57,920 nucleotides of DNA from the IMG/VR virus record IMGVR_UViG_3300011115_000450, positions 1 through 57,920 of that record, one strand, 5' to 3'. Below, in pieces: positions 6,601 to 16,371 of the stretch. Below the pieces are notes generated by a model. It worked only from the letters and a program-made list of their open reading frames with translations. It was not told the origin of the DNA and did no database searches. Source of the DNA: a virus. The position numbers were made by a program, and so were the translations under genes. How positions within the stretch are numbered: the stretch's first letter is position 1; each line of letters opens with the position of its first letter.

Positions 6601-9600
6601 TCAGCCAGACTTTGCCGAACACTTCGTAAGAAGCGCGACCCATTGCCACTGCCTTTACATTAGCATCAGCCTTGGCCCCGAACATCCCCATCGCATAGGC
6701 ATCTTGCTCTGACGTAGACAGAGCTTCAATCTTTTCGACAGGCACACCGTAATACTGAGCAACAAGGCGATTGTTCTCTGGCCGAGCGTCAGCGATTGCC
6801 TTGCGCTCTGCTGGTGTCAGCTTGTCCTCAAGGGAGTGCCATGCTTCATGGTATGTCGCGTCAGGGAGCGATGCGCCATGCTCAAGGCTTGTCGCCAGAT
6901 AGATCATGTTGGTTAGACGGTCATTCGAGCCGGAAGCATAATCATCCAGCTCACCACCGGAATCCATTGCAGCCTGTGAGTCCGTGACCTTGATCTGCTC
7001 CACAAACTCAACACGGGCCTTCTCACCCAGTGTCCGCTTGATGATACCTTCAAACTCTTTGTAGGCTTCAGGGACCACATGGGCTGTTTCGGTTTTCAGA
7101 GCAGGACGTAATACCGAATATGAGGTTTTGTTGACATTAGCAGCACCCTCGAAGTTGGCCCCAATTTCAAGTATCCGCGCAAAAAATTGATCCGCTACAT
7201 CTTTCGAGATATAAGGCGTAGTCATTTTTCTGCCGTTTGAGTAGAACCCTGATCCTCCAAGAAGTTCCCTTAACTTCCCATCAAGGAAATATGCACCGCC
7301 CTTAGATCTCGCACTGTTAACGCTAACCTGATACCCGGTATATTCTTGTTTGATAAGAACAGAGGCATCATCTTTACTTACAATAAATTTCTTTGGCGCA
7401 CTATTAACGGCAGCTTTTAACTCAGCTACTGTTTTTATCTTAGTTTTTGTTCTCCTCAAAGCAAATTCAAGATCTTTAATCATACGATTCAGCAAGATCC
7501 CTTGCTCAATTTTCCCATCTTCTGTTGTGAAGTTGATGATTTGTCCTAGACCATCGTTAATGTCAAACCCAGCAAGGATATTTCCCGTAATAATAACACG
7601 GCGTTCTTTAGCTCCACCCTTGGCAAGCATGTCAAATGTTTCGACAAACGACTCAGCCTTGTCGGTGATCCGGTTCCTGTCTAAACTATCTACAACAACT
7701 TTATCTCCAGACCCTCCACCAGCTTGCATTTGGCTCAACTTGACATTCATTATCGGAGATCCAGACGGAAACGCCAATGTCACCGTCCAGTTGCTTGGAA
7801 CAAATGGATTGGCCGACCTGTCAGAAGTCTTAAACCCGATAACCAAAGCCTGTCCGGTTTCGCCAGATGGCAATGTTGCGCGAACTCGCCGACCGGGACA
7901 AAGCATTTTGGCAAATTCCGTAAAGAATCTTTCTTGCGTATCAAATTTATCTTTAACTCTTATTTTCCTGTCTGGATCTTCAAGGTCGTCAAGAGATTCT
8001 TTAACGTAAACATTAAATTTTTCCCGATATTCCTTGACCAAATCAACATGTTTTTTAACAAACATATTATTAAGATCGTTTAGTGCAGTTACATCATTCC
8101 GTTCAAATGCTTGAGATTTGGTAAGATAGTCCTCGTCAGACCAACCAGATACGTCTTTAAGGTCAAACTTTTTAAACGAAACTTTTGGGAAAGAAACTTG
8201 CTGTGCAAAGCTACCCATCCCCTGCTCGGCAAGAACCTTATTGATTGCATCTCTTGCTGTGATGGGCTTGCCAAGTCGGTTTACGTTATAAAGCCCGTAA
8301 ACAACAGCATCGGAAAACGGGCTATCTCCCGTTGCCTCACGAGCAACAGCACTTTCAATGATCTTCGCCTTGAGATCAAGGCTCTTGGCCTCCAAGGTGC
8401 TAATTCCTTGCATCTCAAGCTGGGAAAGAAGATCTGCATATCTGCCCTCAAGATCTTCATAAATATCTTTCTGCTGATGGATTTCCAGCAACGGAATACG
8501 GCCAGTAAGCCTAGCCATAAGGCCTTCTACATCCTGCCTTACGCCATTCTGGCTGTCGCCTTCGTGGCTGCTCCGAGTATCAATATCAAGCATCAAGGCT
8601 ATTTCAGGGTTATCCTGCATAAATTGATATGCAACCAGATCACCATATTCATTCAAGAAGTCTGGAATATTCTCAGCAGTCAATGCGCTCTTACGGGCTG
8701 ATGTCGTAATGGCATTGAGTGATGCCATTTTCTTTGCAAGCACAGCAGCTGGACGTTTTTCTGCCGGAATATCGGCAACCATTTGAGTGTATTCAGGGAC
8801 AATGACCTGACCTGTGCGATGAACACGGCCAAGGGTCTGCATGTGAGTGTCAATGTTTTCGTTCGGTTGAACGATGATCATGTGACGTTGACGAACATCC
8901 TTAAAGCCCTGCTTCGCGTGGAGGGAAAGGCCAGTCGATCCAGATTTGTTAATGACAACCGCATCCAATTCCCCGCTATTGAAGTCAGAGATTGTTTTGT
9001 TTTTGCCTCTTGCAGTCGTTGCATTGCCCGGACGAGTAGCTAGGACAGGTGCGCCAACCTTGTTTTGGCCAGTCCTTTTTTTGCCATCACCGCCGCTATA
9101 GTCAAGGATAACTTGACGTCCAGTGATCTCACCAACCTTATAACCCTTTTTCTCCAAACCATACTTAATGTAGTCAATCGGAGAAATTGATAGATCGCCA
9201 AAGTCAATGCTTTCAATAAGATTTCTGGCATCGTTATACGCTTCAACGCCAGCAAACCCAAGCTCCTCATCTGTCAAATAGTGGTTTTGACCTTTTTCGC
9301 CCTTCTTCATAAAAGGTTTTTTGATAGTAAGTGTTCTTGTTCTATTAAGATACCGAATGAGCAAATCACCAAAAGTTAGTTCAACTGTATCGCCGATAGA
9401 CAAACCAAGATCATTAGCCGTTGTTTTTAAGAATGTTTCCATTGTGTTGGCAACAGTCAAAACAGGCTTCTGCCCATCCTCGATTGCCTTGAGAGCAATT
9501 TCGACGGACGGCTTTGCTTTCATTGCCAACAAAAGTTGATTGATCAGGTTGTGCATGATCGACGTAAAGTTTGTCGATTCTGCTCCTGCCCCGCCTGTAG

Positions 9601-12600
9601 ACCCATCAGAACTTACTGACGATGCGTCTGCCCTGATTGCCGCAGATATGCCCATTGCAGATTCTTTGACATACCCTGAAAATTTGTTGATCAGCCCCAT
9701 TGAACGAGAGAAATCATTATAGATTTCCTCATCCACCCCAACTAACTTTGCATCATATTTCACGCCAGCAAAAGTTCTCTCTCGGCGCATATATTGCCCA
9801 GACTTGGCAAGTGTTGCCGAAAGCACCGACATCAGAGGCACACCGCCTCTTGTCAACAATTCTGGAAGATCTTTGATGTTCCCAACTGCAAGGCCCATAT
9901 CCGTCTTAGCATACAGATCCATGACATCTGGACGTTTTGCAAACGTAGCCGATGAATAAAATGTTCCTTGTGAAAGTTGAGTAAGTTCGCGGGTAAAGTC
10001 AGCCCTGTTTAGTTCTTCATTTTTATTTTTTCCACGGGTTGCAGCTCCACCGCCACCAGCATTATGGCTTTCATCCAGAATAAGGATTGAGCTACTAGCC
10101 ATGCTATGCAAAAACTCACGGCGTAAGGTGTTTTCCCCTTTAACCGTTTGCATCTGCGAATATGTGGTAAAAATTATATCGTATCCGGGTAGCTTTTTTG
10201 TTTCGATTGCATCCCTAAAAATCTTTTCCTGATTTGGTGGGGTAGTAAGTTTTTTCCCGTCCTCATTATCATCAAGGTCGATTGGTTGGCTGACATTTGT
10301 CATAAGGATTTTCGGGTCGCGGCCAAGGTATTTTGGCAGACCGATGCCTTCCTCATTCGACATATCTCGCCACATATCCTTGTAGAGATTGTCTTTCTCT
10401 GTGACGAAGATTGGGGTCAGCTTGTTGATCAAGGCATAGCGAATGATACCAGCATTGATGCGGCCTTTGCCGATCCCTGTTTGGTCGCCAATGATGAACC
10501 CAGCACCTTTTTCAAGGTTGTCAATCGCCAAGGCAAGCGCATCAATCTGTTCGCCTGAAAAATACTTTTCCAGTTCCTCTGGCTTATATTTTAGCCGGTC
10601 GGCAACAAACGCATCAATGTCCCCACGCTTTTCTTCCAAAGCATCGAGGGCGTATTCCATTGCCGCTTTCATGTTGGCGGGGGCAAGTGTCCCCAATCCA
10701 GCTGACTGTTGAGCTTTTGGCACATAAGGAAGCTGTGTTTCAGTTTCCTCTTCGTGCTTCAGTTCGGCTCGTTTGGTATTAGCCAGTTTATTGAATCGCT
10801 CGGACTTTTGCTCTGGAGTGCCATCTTCAGATTCTTCGGGGTTAACGCCCAATCCAGATCCAGATTGTTCAACGTCAGGTTCGCCACGAATACCTTCAGT
10901 GGTTTCAGTTTTGGTCGGCTTGTTAGTATCCCCCCCTTGAACATTAGGGCGTCCACTAGATCCTGCTCTTGTTCCAGCTCCTTCCCCTCCAGTTTCTGAA
11001 ACTGGCTGAGTAGGTGCTGATACAGTTGTTGCTTCGGACTCATTTGGGATTTTCTCCTTAATCTGCTCCCAAGATGTGAGGAGTGGTGGAACTTTTGCAG
11101 CAGGGAGCGGCAAAGCTGATTTGCCCTTACCCTTGATCACGATGACATCAACAGGCCATGCCGCACCCTGTCTTTCATACAGTTTGCCGGCAACCGTGAA
11201 GTGATCTGTTACATTGTAATTGTCATACAGTGTCTTGAAGAACTCACGCTTTGCTTTGCCATGATAGGCATCAGACCGAGCTTTATCCGTCACGGCCATA
11301 GGATGAACGCTGCCTATGATCAAGACAGCATTTCCGTTTTCATTCATGTGATCCAGTGCAGCATGGGATATGGCGTGATCAATCTCAGACGTTTGATAGC
11401 CATTCTGAACCCAATCCATGTCAAAGGATCTAGTGCTTCCATTCTCAGCCTTGACTGTTCCGAACGGTGGGTTGGCAATGATTACGTCAAACTTTCCTTT
11501 AACAAAGCCATAATATGACGCATCTTTGGCAGTTGGCTCAAACCCAAGTGCTTTAAGATTATCGCGGCGCACACGATTGATCTCATTAACAGTCGTATTC
11601 TTAGGGTTGGCTTCAATGACAAGCGCACCGTTGCCAGCTGTCGGCTCAAGAACGCTCTTATCCCAGTTTACCCCAGCAAGACGGGATGCCACATAGGCAA
11701 GCGGGATTGGTGTAGAATACGCTTGGTTGGCAATGCTTTCGCTTGTCCTAGCAGTGAGCTTCGGCTGGGCGTCATACAGCTTTTGCAAGACATCGAATTT
11801 GCCTTGAGGTGTGTTGGCTTGCATCCATCGAGGCAAACTTGGATCGTTCAGTGCGACCTGACGAGCAAGAACAACCAGCGCAAGCTCAATCCCTTCTTGA
11901 ATTTCCTTGTCAGAAGATCCTTTTATCTGCGGGTGGTTTCTCAGTGTCCCCATCTGGAGAAAATCAAGGCCAGACTCTTTACCATCTTGAAGATATGGGT
12001 AAACCGTCCCTGCAATGTGGTCGATCTTATTGGTGTTTGGGCCAAAGAAGTCATAGCTCACCTTGTGCTGCTCAACGGCAGGGGGAGCGGCTTCTTCTTC
12101 CGCTACTTCCTCTTCCTTGGGCTTTGGTTTCTCTTCATCAGCAGGAGTAGCCGGAGGTGTTACAGTTTCCTCTTCAGGAGGCTTGGTTTCCTCTGGAGCA
12201 GTAGATTCCTCTGGAGGTGCTGTTTCTTCCTTGCCACCTTGCGGCTTCTGCTGCTCAGGCATTTCGGCATACTGGCTTACAGCGACAACCTCATTGCCGA
12301 AGTGGGTTGTTGTAAAGAATGATGGGACATTGCCGTTTGCATCGACAACCTTGGTCTTTTCACCTTGCCACAACTCAAGAGGATATTTGCCAATCTCAGG
12401 GGTGTTTGTGTATGGAACCTTTGACTGAGATGGGGATGCGCCCCACTTACCGTCAGGGTTTTTGGTGACAAGCGTCGCTGTGCCATCGTTATGATCAACA
12501 ATCGCCCACTCTTTGTTGTCAGGCGGAGCAAGTGCATTTGCGCCATCACGATCCAAGAACACAGTTTTTTCGCTCTGAGGCTTGATACCTTCATCGCCGG

Positions 12601-14485
12601 GATGCTCAGGACGAGGAGCTTTGTTGCGGATGGTTTTGCCATCCGTTGTCATCTCATACTCAGACCCTTTGGAGGTCTTGAATGTAAACGCATGTTCAAC
12701 AGGCGCAGTCTCTGGTTCAGCAGCAGGCTTCTCACCAGTTGGAGTTTGTGGCTCTTCAATCGTTGGTTTGGTTACACCTGTAGGCTCTTCAACACTTGGT
12801 GCTTCCGGCGGGGTAGTGGTTTCCGTCGGGACAGGAGGACGAAGAGACTGCAACCCTTTGATAATGTCATCTTGTTGCCAAGGAGCAAGGTTTTCCCACG
12901 GGGTGTTGCCCGGCACATTGGGGGTCCGCTTTTTAATTTCTAATTGCAGAACGCCTAGATCTGGATTGCCGTTCTTATCTTTCGGCAGCTCATTGATAGC
13001 ATCACCAATAGGACGGCCACCACGAGCTTCGTTCTCCGCCTTTTCTTTTTCTATCCGAACCTGTTCTGCCAAAGCATCGAGATTTGGTTTTTCAGCCGTA
13101 GCAGTGGTCGTTGTCGTAGATGTTTCAGTTGCTGGCTTTGCGCCACCTTCAGGGGGAACAGAGGCCGGGGGAGTTTCCGGCCTCTGCCCCTCAACACCAT
13201 CCGGGGGGGTGGATGATGGAGTCTTTTTCTTTCCTGTATCAAGAAGCTCTTCAACAGTAGTGCGTGGCTTGAAGATCTGGTTGTATTCTTCAGGGGTCAG
13301 AGGCTCAGGCTTGATGCCCTGCTGTGCAAGATCACGAGCCGTTGCAGCTCGTTCTTCAGGACTCATAATAGCAATGTCATCAGCACCGAACTTGCCGCCC
13401 TTGAGGATCTCGGCTTCGGTGACGGATTGGTTACGGGCCTGTGGCTGTTCAGCCGCACCGCCGCCAGCTGGTCCACCTTCCTTTGGCTGACCGCCTTCTG
13501 GTCCACGACCACCGCCCTGTGGTCCTTCCAGCAAACGGTTTGAGGGTGGGCCTTTTGGCCTTCCACCGCCGCTTGGGATAAAACCAGCAGCTTCAAACGG
13601 CAACCCAGTCGCTACGCCTTGGACGTATTCTTTAAGGATCTCTTCTCCGGTCGCTGGCTCTTCATCGTTGACCATCCGCTTCACGCCAGATCCAGTAATA
13701 GATACGGCTGGATATGCTACACCAACTCGTTGGAGCATCCCCTTAAGCCCACCGCCTCCGGGGATCATTCCATAAATTGCACCCTGAGCAGCAGAGATGC
13801 CAGCTTCTTTCATAGCTGCCGCATCAATATCTGACTTATTCTTCATGTAGACGGCGTTGAATTGCTCGGCGTCACCGAAATCGCCACCGCGCTTGCGGGT
13901 CTGGTTAATCAATGCACGAGCATAAGCATCTGCCCCAAACGAAAATGTGCCAGCAGCAGCAGCACCAGCAGGACCACCAGCCATTGTTCCAGCAATAGTG
14001 GCCCCCATAGGCACAATGCTTTCAACCATGCCTTGCCCAGTTTCCTTGGCAAAACCACCAGGATCTTCCTGAACGGCTTTGATAAAGCCTTTTTCTTTTT
14101 CGATCTGGCTGAACTTGGTTGGGTTTTTTTCGCGTTCAGCGTCACGTTTTGCAATGGTATCGAGTGAGCGTTGCAGTGCAGCAACGTCAGCAGGGTCTTG
14201 CGAACCAAGGTTTGCAGCACCGCTGTAGTATGCGACGCCGGGAATATCACCAATGGGAATATCACTGATGTCTGACGCAGGAGCCATCGGCCCAGTTGTG
14301 CTGGGAGCAAATGACATTGGGTCTATAGGAGCAACTTCTTCCTGAGCTACAGGGGCTTGAGTTACCTGTGCTGCTTCTGGACGGCGGGGAGGAATAGGTG
14401 TTTTGAAAACCGGATCATTTTCCCACCATTTGCTGTTGGACTGACCTTGATAAATAGGGTCGTTACTCCACCATTGCGCCATCAA
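3632..14485 (-). CDS. Giant polyvalent virion protein: DNA methyltransferase plus strawberry-notch helicase, metallopeptidase-like motif and LPD38-like region (3617 aa)
   Basis: A 3617-residue protein at the end of the late operon. Order of parts: an N-terminus with an Ala/Gly-rich hydrophobic stretch (about 148-178); a long Pro/Glu/Thr-rich linker (about 300-850); an N6-adenine methyltransferase with VLEPTAGNG at 945-953 and NPPF at 1005-1008; a strawberry-notch-type superfamily II helicase with GDQTGIGKG at 1333-1341, DESH at 1471-1474 and GRVHRTGQ near 1888; HEAWH at 2546-2550, a zinc-peptidase-type motif; and a C-terminal region (about 3045-3260) like LPD38, with a membrane-like helix near 3250. 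Phage P1 DarB and the giant Bcep22 protein share the methyltransferase-helicase part; DarB enters with the DNA and protects against type I restriction. By analogy this is likely an internal virion protein ejected with the genome. Confidence 0.85.
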   Translation of the reverse strand: MMAQWWSNDPIYQGQSNSKWWENDPVFKTPIPPRRPEAAQVTQAPVAQEEVAPIDPMSFAPSTTGPMAPASDISDIPIGDIPGVAYYSGAANLGSQDPADVAALQRSLDTIAKRDAEREKNPTKFSQIEKEKGFIKAVQEDPGGFAKETGQGMVESIVPMGATIAGTMAGGPAGAAAAGTFSFGADAYARALINQTRKRGGDFGDAEQFNAVYMKNKSDIDAAAMKEAGISAAQGAIYGMIPGGGGLKGMLQRVGVAYPAVSITGSGVKRMVNDEEPATGEEILKEYVQGVATGLPFEAAGFIPSGGGRPKGPPSNRLLEGPQGGGRGPEGGQPKEGGPAGGGAAEQPQARNQSVTEAEILKGGKFGADDIAIMSPEERAATARDLAQQGIKPEPLTPEEYNQIFKPRTTVEELLDTGKKKTPSSTPPDGVEGQRPETPPASVPPEGGAKPATETSTTTTTATAEKPNLDALAEQVRIEKEKAENEARGGRPIGDAINELPKDKNGNPDLGVLQLEIKKRTPNVPGNTPWENLAPWQQDDIIKGLQSLRPPVPTETTTPPEAPSVEEPTGVTKPTIEEPQTPTGEKPAAEPETAPVEHAFTFKTSKGSEYEMTTDGKTIRNKAPRPEHPGDEGIKPQSEKTVFLDRDGANALAPPDNKEWAIVDHNDGTATLVTKNPDGKWGASPSQSKVPYTNTPEIGKYPLELWQGEKTKVVDANGNVPSFFTTTHFGNEVVAVSQYAEMPEQQKPQGGKEETAPPEESTAPEETKPPEEETVTPPATPADEEKPKPKEEEVAEEEAAPPAVEQHKVSYDFFGPNTNKIDHIAGTVYPYLQDGKESGLDFLQMGTLRNHPQIKGSSDKEIQEGIELALVVLARQVALNDPSLPRWMQANTPQGKFDVLQKLYDAQPKLTARTSESIANQAYSTPIPLAYVASRLAGVNWDKSVLEPTAGNGALVIEANPKNTTVNEINRVRRDNLKALGFEPTAKDASYYGFVKGKFDVIIANPPFGTVKAENGSTRSFDMDWVQNGYQTSEIDHAISHAALDHMNENGNAVLIIGSVHPMAVTDKARSDAYHGKAKREFFKTLYDNYNVTDHFTVAGKLYERQGAAWPVDVIVIKGKGKSALPLPAAKVPPLLTSWEQIKEKIPNESEATTVSAPTQPVSETGGEGAGTRAGSSGRPNVQGGDTNKPTKTETTEGIRGEPDVEQSGSGLGVNPEESEDGTPEQKSERFNKLANTKRAELKHEEETETQLPYVPKAQQSAGLGTLAPANMKAAMEYALDALEEKRGDIDAFVADRLKYKPEELEKYFSGEQIDALALAIDNLEKGAGFIIGDQTGIGKGRINAGIIRYALINKLTPIFVTEKDNLYKDMWRDMSNEEGIGLPKYLGRDPKILMTNVSQPIDLDDNEDGKKLTTPPNQEKIFRDAIETKKLPGYDIIFTTYSQMQTVKGENTLRREFLHSMASSSILILDESHNAGGGGAATRGKNKNEELNRADFTRELTQLSQGTFYSSATFAKRPDVMDLYAKTDMGLAVGNIKDLPELLTRGGVPLMSVLSATLAKSGQYMRRERTFAGVKYDAKLVGVDEEIYNDFSRSMGLINKFSGYVKESAMGISAAIRADASSVSSDGSTGGAGAESTNFTSIMHNLINQLLLAMKAKPSVEIALKAIEDGQKPVLTVANTMETFLKTTANDLGLSIGDTVELTFGDLLIRYLNRTRTLTIKKPFMKKGEKGQNHYLTDEELGFAGVEAYNDARNLIESIDFGDLSISPIDYIKYGLEKKGYKVGEITGRQVILDYSGGDGKKRTGQNKVGAPVLATRPGNATTARGKNKTISDFNSGELDAVVINKSGSTGLSLHAKQGFKDVRQRHMIIVQPNENIDTHMQTLGRVHRTGQVIVPEYTQMVADIPAEKRPAAVLAKKMASLNAITTSARKSALTAENIPDFLNEYGDLVAYQFMQDNPEIALMLDIDTRSSHEGDSQNGVRQDVEGLMARLTGRIPLLEIHQQKDIYEDLEGRYADLLSQLEMQGISTLEAKSLDLKAKIIESAVAREATGDSPFSDAVVYGLYNVNRLGKPITARDAINKVLAEQGMGSFAQQVSFPKVSFKKFDLKDVSGWSDEDYLTKSQAFERNDVTALNDLNNMFVKKHVDLVKEYREKFNVYVKESLDDLEDPDRKIRVKDKFDTQERFFTEFAKMLCPGRRVRATLPSGETGQALVIGFKTSDRSANPFVPSNWTVTLAFPSGSPIMNVKLSQMQAGGGSGDKVVVDSLDRNRITDKAESFVETFDMLAKGGAKERRVIITGNILAGFDINDGLGQIINFTTEDGKIEQGILLNRMIKDLEFALRRTKTKIKTVAELKAAVNSAPKKFIVSKDDASVLIKQEYTGYQVSVNSARSKGGAYFLDGKLRELLGGSGFYSNGRKMTTPYISKDVADQFFARILEIGANFEGAANVNKTSYSVLRPALKTETAHVVPEAYKEFEGIIKRTLGEKARVEFVEQIKVTDSQAAMDSGGELDDYASGSNDRLTNMIYLATSLEHGASLPDATYHEAWHSLEDKLTPAERKAIADARPENNRLVAQYYGVPVEKIEALSTSEQDAYAMGMFGAKADANVKAVAMGRASYEVFGKVWLTYRRFRNVVNKLFGKKSMDSIFNDFYVGGMADRLEMEADVMADKMGVNTSDLAYMALRQKRKGPPTPQSYEVHEDTLKSELMYGLVDKYNDISMIQRAIEKARGSKLPETMDVEMSIGLFNNRVVARQEQVWDKELQPLLDEMAKLKIEEADLVEFVYARHAPERNAKMAKRDPKRFPHGGSGMENDDAQDIEDALKKKGIYDTLVRLDEKFVRPIIRADLKERLAAGLLTQDQYDEYTKPYSEGGYDFYVPLRGYAEQDADAEINSRGLRRGFGFSVSGKEYKASMGRKSRAYNPFQNLIQQRMDGIVRQEKNRVDRALYLLIKNNPNVNFAEILDSKNMPMVKYLAADGTVRQRPDTSIYRSEVTIPFKISGESRYIVFNDENPAMVRLVKSLKNLPNDSPSKLAKFTFEIGRFMSKINTAWVPDFFLTNFPRDVQDAMIALYGTKEGFATNFMTELAGAGKIIAKAETVGGLSAKDKALYDEWILSGGRMEYGGFENLEKVQSKISREMFKAFYDKKTTNEKLVHGMMESGRLTIAALEKTNQIFESTVRFAVYLAARKGGYTQGKAADLSLNATVNFQKKGAWMPGLNALKPFLSAGVGGIRNFARFLMSKRFRRALYGIIFLAFLTGLLGVWMNDDDENDPGKNTYYTQVKGWERSKNVIIPVKNKDGNFYKFDLGFLIKSAWNIGDNMAAVATGNMTAEDAAVNIAASAVDSFNPASQGSFWSAILPWFVLPVVQLAVNRDSFGNRIHPEPGTKNAEKPASEQYSSKTPSWTVDLASYLNRITGGDEFEKGKIDLYPGTIDYWAKSLAGQTGQYVQRTYKSIVDGLEGIPTPMEESPLFRRIVTKSANISEGAYYDKRKEIFAKEQLLNNAWEEAASSGSPAAERKVNQLTEELGIQTRGNNLVRKNSLPDLVRKNDKILNDYREDIDHIKGDDKLSPLAKKKQISDIEDLMREQMNATRAYINASKDVEKSPLQRLKEAYGR

Positions 14486-14494
14486 AGTCTCCTA

Positions 14495-15226
14495 TTAAGC
14501 CGGTGGCTTATTGCTTCTGTCCGGTATCGTTCTAATTGTTCCGTCGGGATCTTTATACTGAGAGTTTGCCGGCAAAGCGTTACGCTCTTGCTGATTCCGA
14601 GGAATGTAGTAGAAACCTTCCTTCGGGATTGATTCTAGACTAATCGGCCCACCACCGCCACCAGAATTTCCACTTCCACCAGCACCTTGTCCACCAGCAC
14701 GAGCCTGTTTCTTGGCCAGCGCATCTTTGAATGGTCTCATAGCCTCTTCGTATGCTCTGTTCCGGCGGTCATATTCGGCTTGTTTATCAGGCAAAATTTC
14801 CCCCGTCCGAGGGTTTCGCAACAGCCGATCATCTAAGTTAAACTGCTCACGATACAGCTTGTCAGCGTTTGCAACCCGACTCAGATCCTCAACGCTTGGG
14901 CCAAGCTCTGCATCCCTATCCTGCTTCTGCTGCATCAGCCACAAACGGGCAGTTGCTTCCTTAATCTGTGCTTGTTTATCTTCAGCCGCAGTTTTCTGTT
15001 CACGGATGGCCCGAAGCGGACCAGCTGCTGCATTGGCTGCATTGGAAATGCTTTCACCAAACCCGCCAGTCCGTGTCGGGGCAAACATGCCACCAGCAAT
15101 CGCCAGCATGACAGGATCGACATTGCCCAGCATGGACTGAGGTTTGTTCTGCGCCTCCTGCAACATCGTTTCGCGCTGCTTGTTGAAGTTATACAGATCC
15201 TGCAAGGGGTTCATTGATTCAGCCAT
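14495..15226 (-). CDS. Putative virion-associated protein (243 aa)
   Basis: A 243-residue protein with a GGGAGATAAGTC ribosome site. Residues 30-75 are Ala/Gly-rich (MLAIAGGMFAPT..GESISNAANAAAG), then comes a charged helical part (AIREQKTAAEDKQAQIKEA and RRNRAYEEAMRPFKDALAKK), a Gly-rich linker and a compact end (EGFYYIPRNQQERNALP..YKDPDGTIRTIP). This organisation is common in internal or ejection proteins of podoviruses. It lies between two other late structural-type genes and the giant protein. No specific family recognised. Confidence 0.6.
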   Translation of the reverse strand: MAESMNPLQDLYNFNKQRETMLQEAQNKPQSMLGNVDPVMLAIAGGMFAPTRTGGFGESISNAANAAAGPLRAIREQKTAAEDKQAQIKEATARLWLMQQKQDRDAELGPSVEDLSRVANADKLYREQFNLDDRLLRNPRTGEILPDKQAEYDRRNRAYEEAMRPFKDALAKKQARAGGQGAGGSGNSGGGGGPISLESIPKEGFYYIPRNQQERNALPANSQYKDPDGTIRTIPDRSNKPPA

Positions 15227-15229
15227 GAC

Positions 15230-16369
15230 TTATCTCCCGCGACCACGAGTTGACCGACGATTGTTGTTCCGTTTCTTCTGCCCACCCTTGGCAAATTTGA
15301 CTTTGGACAGATCAGGGTCAATGCTTGCTACCTGAGCAAGTGGGGCTTTCATATCTGCCACTGCATCAACCTTCCCACCTTCAGCCTTGCCGGTAAAAGC
15401 GTTCAACAATGAATAGCCACCGATCATCTGCGACAATGGAGATGCGCCATATTGGCTTGCAGGGCCAGTGTTCTGGTAGTTTGTTTGAGTTCCATACGGC
15501 AACCCACGGATCAAGGCATTGAGCATGGACAGCTGCTGATTGGGGTAGTCACGCTGTTGCATGAAGTCATTGTAAGCCATATCAAGGCTTTTCTGACCTT
15601 GCTGCTGCTGTGTATTACCGACAGCTTCCAAAGCGGCCAGATCTTTGAAGTTAACAGTCTGCCCAAGGTTTGCCAAAGTTCCCATCTGACCAGCCGCCTG
15701 AAGCTGATCACGGGCAGTCTGCGATGCAAGGTTGCCTGATAGCTGGCCTAGATTGCCGTAGCGGGAAAGATCACTCTGCGCCGCAGTCATTGCGCTGTTG
15801 TAGCCCTGCTGCAAAGCCTTGTCCTGTTCGCTTAGAACGGCTTCTTGCGTATCGCGCAGACCCTTACCAACCGCACCCTGCATTGCGCTAGAGCCATATT
15901 GCCCAGCGCGAATGAAGTTCTGGTTGATGTTGGGCAGTAACTTTTCTTTAAGGTTTCTGCCTCCAAGTGTGGCGATCTGATCCGTGACGTTGGACATATA
16001 CGGGTTCATATACCCGCCAACAACATCGGCAGCTGACTGGCCTGATGCTTGAATGAATGGGTTTGCAGCCGCAGATGCGTTATTGTTTTGAACCGCACCA
16101 CCAGTCATATCCAGTGCATTTTGAAATGTGGGGGCGTATTGCCCAACAGAACTTTGCGTCTGGGAAAATGCTTGCTGTTGCTCAGGAGTGAATTGAGCAA
16201 GGCGCGGACCCCCATATAGTTGATATGGTTCTGCCGATACCGCATTAGCTCGATTCAAAAGGCCGAGCGTGTAGTCCGTCATAAACGTCGGGATGCCCGT
16301 TGTTGATTTCCCGTATGTTGTCGTGGCGGCAGGAACCTGTCCTTGGAAAAGAAAATCAAGCATACCCAT
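15230..16369 (-). CDS. Putative internal virion protein (379 aa)
   Basis: A 379-residue Gln/Ala/Asn-rich helical protein. The N-terminus includes LYGGPRLAQFTPEQQQAF, a segment I associate with a common family of uncharacterised phage virion proteins, followed by long helices rich in Q and A. The last 60 residues contain KAEGGKVDAV and KFAKGGQKKRNNNRRS, an Arg-rich tail that could bind nucleic acid. The KAEGG/AKGG words recur in other virion proteins of this phage. Part of the block of three proteins ahead of the giant protein; an ejection role is inferred from position. Confidence 0.6.
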   Translation of the reverse strand: MGMLDFLFQGQVPAATTTYGKSTTGIPTFMTDYTLGLLNRANAVSAEPYQLYGGPRLAQFTPEQQQAFSQTQSSVGQYAPTFQNALDMTGGAVQNNNASAAANPFIQASGQSAADVVGGYMNPYMSNVTDQIATLGGRNLKEKLLPNINQNFIRAGQYGSSAMQGAVGKGLRDTQEAVLSEQDKALQQGYNSAMTAAQSDLSRYGNLGQLSGNLASQTARDQLQAAGQMGTLANLGQTVNFKDLAALEAVGNTQQQQGQKSLDMAYNDFMQQRDYPNQQLSMLNALIRGLPYGTQTNYQNTGPASQYGASPLSQMIGGYSLLNAFTGKAEGGKVDAVADMKAPLAQVASIDPDLSKVKFAKGGQKKRNNNRRSTRGRGR

Positions 16370-16371
16370 CG

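Noticed and set aside
12582-13490. 302-aa plus-strand frame antisense to the linker of the giant protein
   Set aside because: It is the reverse complement of the low-complexity Pro/Glu/Thr linker; its composition follows from that repeat, and there is no ribosome site.
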